64,000 nt of DNA from Nocardiopsis eucommiae (GTDB taxonomy: Bacteria; Actinomycetota; Actinomycetes; Streptosporangiales; Streptosporangiaceae). Made by a program: the position numbers and the translations under genes. Positions 57,375-64,000 of this stretch are shown here, in pieces; the first letter of the stretch is position 1, and every line of letters begins with the position of its first letter. The stretch is from the NCBI GenBank assembly GCA_018388625.1, contig CP074402.1, positions 3,782,001 through 3,846,000 of the forward strand, written 5' to 3'. The notes below the pieces were generated by a model that saw only the letters and a program-made list of their open reading frames with translations, made no database searches and was not told the origin of the DNA.

Positions 57375-58652
57375 TCACCTCTGGGCGTGGGTCGGGCGCG
57401 GGCGGGCTTCGTCGTGTCGTGTGTATCCCCTCTGGATGGAGATCTGGTCGGCCACGTAGCTCGCGTCGTGCCAGGCGCCCCAGAGGAAGCTCGACCCCCG
57501 GCGCGACTGCCAGGGGAGCCCCACGAAGTAGACGCCGGGCTCGCTGGAGACCCCGCGCTGGTGCCGGGGCCTGCCGTGCTCGTCGACGGCGTCCGGGGGC
57601 AGCCATCCGTAGTCGGCCGTGAAGCCGGTGGCCCACACGACGGACGTGATCCCGGCGGCGACGAGGTCGAGTTCGAGGACGGGGTCGGTCACCGAGTCCG
57701 GGAGCGCCCCCAGGACCCTGGCCTCCGGCTCCTCCGGCAGATCGAGGCCGTTGCGGGCGACATGGGCGTCGGCCTCGTCCAGCAGCGACAGGTAGTTGGC
57801 GTCGCCACCGGCGATGTTGTCCCGCAGGTCGGGGGCGAAGCGCACGGTGCCGCCGTCGTAGGACTCGGTCCGACCGACCAGCGTGACGCCCCGCTCGGCC
57901 AGGGTGCGGAAGTCCACGGTGTGGCCGCCGTGCGCACCGCTGACCGCGATCGTCACGTGTTCCGCGCCCTGGGGCGGGGTCGCGGCCTCCCACTTGCCGA
58001 GCACACCCAGCCACCAGACGAAGTCGTGTCCCCGGTACCGGCGCGGAGGACGGTCATGGGGGCCGACGGAGAGGTACACCGGCCGACCGGAGGCACGGAG
58101 TTCGTCCGCGATCTGCACGCCGGACGATCCGGACCCGACCACGAGGACGCCGCCCTCGGGCAGTTGGGCGGGGTTCCGGTAGCCGCTGGAGTGGATCTGG
58201 ACCGGGACCGCCCCCTCGGGGACGATGGGTGGGATCACCGGGCGCTGGAACGGTCCGGTGGCGGCCACGACGAAACGCGCGTCGTAGTCGCCGTCGGAGG
58301 TCTCCACACGAAAGCCCCTGCGGCCCTCGTGCCCGCGCACCGAGGTCACCTCGACCCCGCAGCGCAGCGGCGCGCCGATCCTCTCCGCGTAGGCGGCGAG
58401 GTAGTCCGCCACCTGGTCCTTCGTGGCGAACTCCTCGGGGCCGAGGCCGTCGAACTCCATCCCGGGGAACCGGTCGTGCCAGACGGGCCCGTTGGTGACC
58501 AGCGAGTCCCACCGCTCCGAGCGCCAGCGCTCCGCGACGCGGTGTCGTTCGAGGACGACGTGCGGAACCCGGCGGGCACGCAGGTGTTCGCTCATCGCGA
58601 TCCCGGCCTGCCCTCCTCCGACGACGACGACCTCGGTCTCCTCAACGGACAT
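57375..58652 (-). CDS. Flavin-dependent monooxygenase
   Basis: 425 residues, intact. The FAD site is EVVVVGGGQAGIAMSEHL and the NADPH site is VLVVGSGSSGVQIADELR. VWATGFTADYGWLPPD is the C-terminal FMO-type motif. It resembles CzcO-type and N-hydroxylating or Baeyer-Villiger flavoproteins. The ATG at 58652 follows GGAG. A second ATG six codons upstream (MGVESS) is less well placed. It lies 8 bp before RidA, so it is in the same operon. Confidence 0.9.
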   Translation of the reverse strand: MSVEETEVVVVGGGQAGIAMSEHLRARRVPHVVLERHRVAERWRSERWDSLVTNGPVWHDRFPGMEFDGLGPEEFATKDQVADYLAAYAERIGAPLRCGVEVTSVRGHEGRRGFRVETSDGDYDARFVVAATGPFQRPVIPPIVPEGAVPVQIHSSGYRNPAQLPEGGVLVVGSGSSGVQIADELRASGRPVYLSVGPHDRPPRRYRGHDFVWWLGVLGKWEAATPPQGAEHVTIAVSGAHGGHTVDFRTLAERGVTLVGRTESYDGGTVRFAPDLRDNIAGGDANYLSLLDEADAHVARNGLDLPEEPEARVLGALPDSVTDPVLELDLVAAGITSVVWATGFTADYGWLPPDAVDEHGRPRHQRGVSSEPGVYFVGLPWQSRRGSSFLWGAWHDASYVADQISIQRGYTRHDEARPRPTHAQR

Positions 58653-58731
58653 ACTGCTCTCCACTCCCATGGACGGTTGCGAGGTACGGGGGCTCGTCCG
58701 TGCGAGCCCCGGGCACGAGGCCGGTGGCGGG

Positions 58732-60048
58732 TCAGACCCGCGCGCGGTCACTCTCGTGCAGAAGGTCGGAGCCCCTGGTCTCGGGCATGGTCCGCAGGGT
58801 GAGGGCGCCGATGACGCCGATCACGATCATCGTGAAGCCGGGGACCATGGTGCTGCCCGTGAGCGAGATCAGCCAGGTCATCAGGTACGGCAGGGTGCCC
58901 GCGAAGAACGCTCCCGCCACGCTGTAGGCCATGGACAGCCCGCTCTGGCGGGTGCGGGTCGGGAAGAGCTCCGCCACGGTCGAGGCGTGCGTGCCCAGGA
59001 TGATCGCGAGGATCACCGCGAGTCCGAAGGTCGCGAGGAAGGCGGCCCACGAGGTGTTCGCCTGCATCAGCAGGAAGAGGGGCACGGCGCCGACGATCAT
59101 CGCCCCGGCGGCGGTGTACAGCACCGGCTTGCGGCCCACCCGGTCGGAGATCATGCCGGACAGCGGGATCACACCCATCGCGACCACCGAGGCCCCGGCG
59201 GAGAGCAGGGCGGCCCGGTCGGCGGGCACCCCCACGATCTCCTCCTGGTAGGTGATCAGGTACACGAGGACGATGTAGAACGTCGAGTTCATGAAGGTCT
59301 CGATGCCCACCGTCTGGAGGAACTGCCTGCCGTTGGAGCGGAAGACCTCCACGACCGGCTGGCTCGGGACGTTGTTCATGTCCTCCAGCGCGCGGTACTC
59401 GGGGGTGTCCTCGATCTTCAGGCGGATGTAGAGGCCGACCGCCGCCATGGGCACCGTCAGCAGGAAGGGGATCCGCCAGGCCCAGTCGAGGACGACCTCG
59501 GCGGGGAAGGCCGAGTGGAGCGCCCACACGGCGAACGACGCGCACAGGAATCCGGCGACCGAGCCGAACTCGATCCACGAGCAGCCGAAGCCCCGGCGCT
59601 TGGGCGGCGAGAACTCCGCGAGGAAGGCGGCGGCGCTGCCGAACTCCCCGCCCGCCGCGAGCCCCTGGATGACGCGGGCGACGACGAGCAGGATCGGCGC
59701 GAGGATGCCGACGGAGTCGTAGGTGGGCAGCAGCCCGAGCATGAGCGTGCCCGCCGCCATCGAGATGATGACGATCGAGAGGGTGGTCTTGCGCCCGAAC
59801 CGGTCTCCGAGGTGGCCGAACAGCACCGAGCCGAGCGGACGGACGAAGAACGCCACGGCGAAGACCGCGAACACCGAGAGCAGCCCGGTCGTGCCGTCCT
59901 GTTCGGGGAAGAAGACCTTGGCCATCGTGGTGGCCAGGTACGCGTACACCGCCCAGTCGAACCAGTGGACGAAGACGCCCACCGCTCCGGCGAAGACGCT
60001 GCGTCGCAGGTCCTTCCGGTCCACTGTTTCCGGGTTCGCACCGGTCAT
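58732..60048 (-). CDS. MFS transporter, metabolite:H+ symporter (MHS) type
   Basis: 438 residues with twelve helices, intact. The signature loops are GHLGDRFGRKTTL after helix 2 and SDRVGRKPVLY in the second half. GLAAGGEFGSAAAFLAEF follows helix 4, typical of proline/betaine, shikimate and dicarboxylate MHS carriers. It probably imports the compound degraded by the operon. The ATG at 60048 has GGAGG five bases upstream. Confidence 0.92.
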   Translation of the reverse strand: MTGANPETVDRKDLRRSVFAGAVGVFVHWFDWAVYAYLATTMAKVFFPEQDGTTGLLSVFAVFAVAFFVRPLGSVLFGHLGDRFGRKTTLSIVIISMAAGTLMLGLLPTYDSVGILAPILLVVARVIQGLAAGGEFGSAAAFLAEFSPPKRRGFGCSWIEFGSVAGFLCASFAVWALHSAFPAEVVLDWAWRIPFLLTVPMAAVGLYIRLKIEDTPEYRALEDMNNVPSQPVVEVFRSNGRQFLQTVGIETFMNSTFYIVLVYLITYQEEIVGVPADRAALLSAGASVVAMGVIPLSGMISDRVGRKPVLYTAAGAMIVGAVPLFLLMQANTSWAAFLATFGLAVILAIILGTHASTVAELFPTRTRQSGLSMAYSVAGAFFAGTLPYLMTWLISLTGSTMVPGFTMIVIGVIGALTLRTMPETRGSDLLHESDRARV

Positions 60049-60139
60049 CACGCCTCCTGGGGACGGTTCTCAAGGCACGGACGGGCCCGGGGGACGCCCT
60101 GCCTGTGGCCTGGGTCACGAGTATCGGGGCGCGAAGTAC

Positions 60140-60160
60140 GATCTGTACAACACATAGATC
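60140..60160. promoter_or_regulatory. LysR box (T-N11-A) in the divergent promoter region
   Basis: GATCT-N11-AGATC is a perfect inverted repeat with the T-N11-A spacing of LysR binding sites, 46 bp before the lysR ATG and 92 bp before the MHS gene start. It can serve both divergent promoters. Confidence 0.75.
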
Positions 60161-60205
60161 TGAACCCATCCATCAGAAAAACCGATAACCGAGAGGGGGA
60201 CGGGC

Positions 60206-61113
60206 ATGTCGGACGTGAGCCTGCGCCAACTGGAGTACCTGACGGCCGTCGCGAGGCAGGGTTCGGTGACCGCCGCCGCGCGGGATCTCTTCGTGTCGCA
60301 GTCGGCGGTCTCCACCGCCCTGGCCGAACTGGAGTCGACCCTGGGCATCACCCTGTTCGTGCGATCGCAGAAGGGGATGCGGCTCACCACGTCGGGGCAG
60401 CGCGCCATCGCCGCCGCCGACAACGTGCTGGCCGGCCTCGACCAGTTCCGGGAGTCGGCCCGACAGGAACGGGAGCAGATCGAGGGCACACTCACCATCG
60501 GCTGCTACGCCACCATCGCGCCGATCCTGCTGCCGAGGGTGATCGCGGAGTTCTCCCGCCGCCACCCCCACGTCCAGCTCTCCTTCGTCGAGGCGGCGCA
60601 CGAGAGGCTCCTGGACGACCTGCTCAACACGCGGATCGACCTGGCCATCACCTACGACTACAAACTGGCCTCGGTGCGCACCACGACCGGGGTGACGGCC
60701 CTCCCGCTGAGGTCGGACCCGCCGTACGTCCTCGCGCCCGTGGGCGGTGCGGTGAGCGCGAAGGAGCGGCCGAGCCTGGCCGATCTGGCGGTCGAACCGC
60801 TGATCCTGTTCGACCTGCCTCCCGGGGAGAGTACTTCCTGGGCCTGTTCACCAGGGCCCGACTGACCCCGAACGTGCGCTTCCGCACGACCAGCTTCGAG
60901 ATGGTCCGGGCCCTGGTCGCCCGTGGCCTGGGCAACGCGCTGCTCACCCAGCGCACCGTGCTGGAACGGAGCTACGAGGACCTGCCCTACGTCACCCGGC
61001 GGCTGGACGTCGAGCCCGAGGGGCTCGGGATCGAGATCGTCCAGCTCACCGACCGCGCGCCGATCCGGCGGACCCGGGCCTTCATCGAGGTCTGCCAGGA
61101 GGTCGTCGTCTGA
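60206..61113 (+). CDS. LysR-family transcriptional regulator, frame broken once
   Basis: About 302 residues after one base is added at 60824-60827, which joins ILFDLPPGG to EYFLGLFTRARLTP. The winged HTH is at residues 6-65 (SLRQLEYLTAVARQGSVTAA, LFVSQSAVSTALAELE). The two-lobe effector domain follows. It is divergent from the five-gene catabolic operon with a LysR box between, so it is the likely substrate-responsive activator of that operon. Confidence 0.92.
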
Positions 61114-61187
61114 TCCCGGAAGGGGGGACGGGGCCGCCGGTCCGGGACCCGACCGGGGGGACGGGCTCCGGACCGGCGAGGGGCGGC

Positions 61188-62487
61188 CTAGCGGATCGAG
61201 GCCGCGACGATGTCCTCGACCTGGCGCACGATCGCCTCGCGGTCCGCCTCGAAGTCCGGATCGCTGACGTCCCCACCGGTACCGAGGTTCAGCACCGGGG
61301 TGTGGATGTGACCTGCGGGGACGTCCTTCCCGGTGGCGTCGCGCAGCAGGGTGTTGCGGTACGCGATCTCGTTGGAGAGGTAGTTCCCCCGCCGCCGGAC
61401 CGCGCCTCGGAGCCGGGGGTGGGCCCGTCCGGGCGCACCACGGGCTCGGTCCCACCGGCCGGGATCTCGGTCACCTGGGTGTTGTCGACCACGGGGAAGG
61501 GGGACCCGGTGGTCTCCTCGACGATGGCGGGACGGTCCAGGGAGGAGTCGGACCACTGGGGTTGGGGGTGACGGTGGGAACGCCCTCGGGAACGGGGATG
61601 ATCTCGGGTGTGCCGAGCGCCTCGTTGTCCTCGGAGCCTCCGCGCCAGGCGCCGTTGTGCGCCTCGAGGTCGAACCTCCCCGGCGAGCCCTGGCTGACCG
61701 TGATGACCGCGTCGGCCTGGTGGTCACCGGTGTAGTAGGGCAGAAGGGACTGCTCGACCATGCCGTCGGTGAAGTCCCGCCAGCGCACCGGGTACATCAT
61801 CGCCTTGACCACCGCGACGCCGTCGGCGGTCTCCAGGACCGCCCCGTCGAGGGCCAGGGCCGCGGCACCGGAGGGATTGGCCTGGCGGATGTCGTCGTCG
61901 AGGCGGAACGGGTCGAACCCGGTGACGACCACGTGCTTGACGTCGGCGTCCCCGGGAGCCTCCGCGAAGTCCTCGCCGTCCTGGCCCCGGGAGCGCCGTT
62001 CCAAATCGGCCACGAGTGCGGCGCGCTCGGTCCCGCTCAGCGCGAAACCGGGCTCCCAGCGGTGGAGCGCGGAGGTCATGGAGAGCCGTGCCCAGTAGAG
62101 CGGCCGGTCGTCCTCTGCGCTCAGGTCCCCCTCGACCTCCCCTGGGGCCTGGACGCGCTGGACCGCGTCCCTCCAGAGCGCGTCCCCGTGACTCCGGACG
62201 ACCGTGCTGGCACCGTCCAGGTCGGACGCCGCGCACAGCTCCTCCTCGAACCGGTCCACGGAGGCGTCGAACCCGGACCCGCGCAGGATCTCCTGCGGGA
62301 CCTCCCGCTCGACCCGCGCCTCCTCGACGGTCGCGCCCTCCTCACCCAGGCAGCCGTCCGCACGCTCGGCGTACGCGGGGGTCACGAGCGCCAGGGCGGG
62401 GCCCAGCACGAGTGCCGACGCGGCGATACGGGAACCCGTCCGCCAGGGGCGCACGCTCCCGTTCCCCGAGGTTGATCTGTCCGACAC
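61188..62487 (-). CDS. Secreted pyroglutamyl-peptidase-like (C15 fold) protein, frame broken twice
   Basis: About 433 residues after adding one base at 61558-61561 and 61386-61390. An N-terminal signal peptide (SRIAASALVLGPALALVTPAYA) precedes a 140-residue helical part. Then comes a C15-like domain with VVVTGFDPF, NPSGAAALALDG and the C-terminal AGHIHTPVL, keeping the catalytic His. Where the family has its nucleophile Cys (Y-V-C-N), I read NYLSNEIAYR, so Ser replaces Cys. It may therefore be inactive or mechanistically different. It follows the S9 peptidase gene on the same strand by about 50 bp. Confidence 0.75.
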
Positions 62488-62536
62488 GATGTCCAGTCCT
62501 CTCAGTTGTTCGCGTGGCTGACTGACCGCGGCACCC

Positions 62537-64000
62537 TCACCACGGCAGGGTCTCGGGGATCGGGTCGCCGCCCCCGAGGTGCTGGTCGCAGAAGGCCAGC
62601 ACGGTCTCGTTCCACACCCGGCTGTTGGACGGGGTCAGCACCCAGTGGTTCTCACCGGTCAGTTGCAGGAACCGGTGCGGCATGGTCTCCGGTGAGCCCT
62701 CCCAGGCCGAGACCAGGTCCCACCACATCCGCAGGGCCTCGCTGATCGGCACCCTGTAGTCCCGGTTCCCGTGGGTGATCAGCACGGGCGTGACCACACG
62801 CGACGCGCCGTGGTGCGGAGAATGGTCGCGGTACCACTCGGGCTGCTCGTCCTCGTGTCCGTGCACGCGCATCTTCTTCGCGGCCGCGTCGGTGGTGCGG
62901 TGCTGCTGGCCCATGGCCCACGACCCCGCGTGGGTGACGACCGCCGAGAAGCGGTCGGTGTGACCGGCGATCCAGCTCACCATGAAGCCGCCGAAGGACG
63001 CCCCGAGCAGCGCCGTCCGCGCGCCGTCCAGGACCGGACGCTCCAGCACGAGGTCGAGGAGCGCCTCGCACTCCCGGTAGACCACGTCCGGCAGTCGGGG
63101 CCAGCCGCGGTTCAACCCCGTGTGCCCGTAACCGGTGGACATGGCGGGGTCGGGCATCAGCACGGCGTAGCCCCGGGCGACGGCCAGCCACGGGCACCAA
63201 CGCCAGGACCAGGTGTTGAAGGAGCTGTGCGGACCACCGTGAATCCACAGCATCACCGGGGCCGGGTCCGCCTCGGAGGCGCCGTCGGGCAGGCACAACC
63301 ATCCGCCGACCCGCACGCCGTCGACGTCGGTCCACACCCGTTCCAGGCTTCCCGGCAGCCCGTCGACCCGCCCCGGGGCGGGGAGTTCGGTCCACTCACC
63401 GGGAGTCAGCCGCACCGGGCGCGGAGGGGTGCCGATGTCGGAACGCAGCGCGTGGAGGGAACCGTCCGGCGCCGGAGCCAGGGAGGTGAAGACACCGGCG
63501 TCCGCGAGGGTCCGCGCCTCCCCGGTGCGCGGGTCGACGGCGAGCACGGCCCCCGAGGAGTGCAGGTCACCGGAGACCACGAGGGTTCCGTCCGGGCTCC
63601 ACACGTACTCGTTGACCGTGAGGTCCCCGAGGTCGACGCCGACCGGTTCCTCACCCGACAGCGGATGGATCTCCAGGAAGCCGTAACCGGTGTCGGAGGG
63701 CGTGGAGATCGTGGTCCGCGTGACCGCGAGATGGGCTCCGTCAGGAGAGAGCAGCGGTGAGCCGTACTCCTGGTCGTCGTCGGCGGCCAGCATGGTGGTG
63801 CGCTCGCGGCTGTCGGTGTCGATCAGAACGACGCTGGTCCGGGTCTGCCCGCCCCCGACCCGTTCGGTCCAGGTCGCCGCGACGGTCCGGCCGTCCGACG
63901 AGAGGTCGGCCGACGCGCCCACGAGCGCCAGGGTGTCGGCGTCCTCGGTCAGATCGCTGATCCCACCGTCAGGGGAGACGAGCACCAGGCGGGGGCTGAC
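62537..64000 (-). CDS. S9-family prolyl-oligopeptidase-type peptidase (5' end beyond window)
   Basis: At least 487 residues, intact, with its N-terminus off the right edge; the frame stays open to position 64000. The visible N-terminal part is a propeller (SPDGAHLAVTRT, WSPDGTLVVSGD). The C-terminal alpha/beta-hydrolase has MLWIHGGPHSSF, the nucleophile elbow GASFGGFMVSW, the Asp in HGNRDYRVP and the His in TGENHWV. The S9C acylaminoacyl-peptidase type is most likely. No signal peptide can be judged because the start is missing. Confidence 0.9.
   Translation of the reverse strand, partial: VSPRLVLVSPDGGISDLTEDADTLALVGASADLSSDGRTVAATWTERVGGGQTRTSVVLIDTDSRERTTMLAADDDQEYGSPLLSPDGAHLAVTRTTISTPSDTGYGFLEIHPLSGEEPVGVDLGDLTVNEYVWSPDGTLVVSGDLHSSGAVLAVDPRTGEARTLADAGVFTSLAPAPDGSLHALRSDIGTPPRPVRLTPGEWTELPAPGRVDGLPGSLERVWTDVDGVRVGGWLCLPDGASEADPAPVMLWIHGGPHSSFNTWSWRWCPWLAVARGYAVLMPDPAMSTGYGHTGLNRGWPRLPDVVYRECEALLDLVLERPVLDGARTALLGASFGGFMVSWIAGHTDRFSAVVTHAGSWAMGQQHRTTDAAAKKMRVHGHEDEQPEWYRDHSPHHGASRVVTPVLITHGNRDYRVPISEALRMWWDLVSAWEGSPETMPHRFLQLTGENHWVLTPSNSRVWNETVLAFCDQHLGGGDPIPETLPW

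Noticed and set aside
58423..61113. 896-codon open frame on the + strand
   Set aside because: Most of it is antisense to the MHS transporter; only its last part coincides with the repaired 3' half of lysR, which is annotated there.
1..64000. tRNA, rRNA, insertion sequences, phage integrase or attachment sites
   Set aside because: No cloverleaf-like sequence, transposase motif or flanking repeats were seen on reading the window; a tRNA scan would settle small cases.

Overview
The window reads as chromosomal DNA of a high-GC actinobacterium, most likely a Nocardiopsis-type Streptosporangiales. The pointers are very high GC with strong third-position bias, an F420/PPOX-type oxidoreductase, a mycothiol-dependent-isomerase-fold protein, an actinobacterial SAM-IV-like leader, a type I-E CRISPR repeat of the actinobacterial kind, and FxsT/FxsC-like proteins. 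The genus is inferred.

Layout. 78-2528: peptide/opine-type lipoprotein behind a SAM-IV-like riboswitch, then an F420-type oxidoreductase. 2645-14010: complete type I-E CRISPR-Cas locus, all on the minus strand (cas3, cse1, cse2, cas7e, cas5e, cas6e, cas1e, cas2e), flanked by two arrays with near-identical leaders. 14047-22425: MurG-family protein, ECF sigma factor with a coupled small ORF, VOC proteins, aldo/keto reductase, MFS exporter, zinc alcohol dehydrogenase, CGNR regulator. 22426-25517: VOC, FMN-split-barrel protein, [3Fe-4S]-type ferredoxin and FAD reductase behind a well-defined promoter and operator. 25450-27412: streptomycin-kinase-like protein and SDR. 27599-33057: five-gene lipid-modification operon (FAD oxidoreductase, DUF1365, two cyclopropane-synthase-type methyltransferases, DUF1295). 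33176-36690: two membrane-anchored beta-propeller proteins. 36829-46897: PAP2-diacylglycerol-kinase fusion, phosphotransferase, MBL hydrolase, WGR-propeller protein, methyltransferase, PrsW-type protease. 47174-54599: SIMIBI/TIR-like/NB-ARC/TPR protein, active-looking TIR protein, SLOG protein with four membrane helices, HTH/TPR regulator. 55170-61113: catabolic operon (M20 amidohydrolase, DUF1028, RidA, flavin monooxygenase, MHS transporter) divergent from a LysR gene with a clear T-N11-A box. 61188-64000: degenerate C15-type peptidase and an S9 peptidase running off the right edge.

The most interesting locus is 47174-53212. A TIR protein that keeps its catalytic Glu sits between a STAND NTPase of the FxSxx-COOH (FxsT) type and a SLOG-4TM protein. 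This suggests a Thoeris-like logic (TIR makes a nucleotide signal, SLOG senses it, membrane segment is the effector) under control of a STAND sensor. No FxsA peptide or FxsB radical-SAM gene is visible here.

An important caveat: about 35 single-base breaks interrupt otherwise intact genes across the whole window. Almost every one is repaired by adding one base to a G or C run, usually of four. The pattern points to under-called homopolymers, not to real gene decay. Such genes are annotated over their full repaired span, with the break position given.
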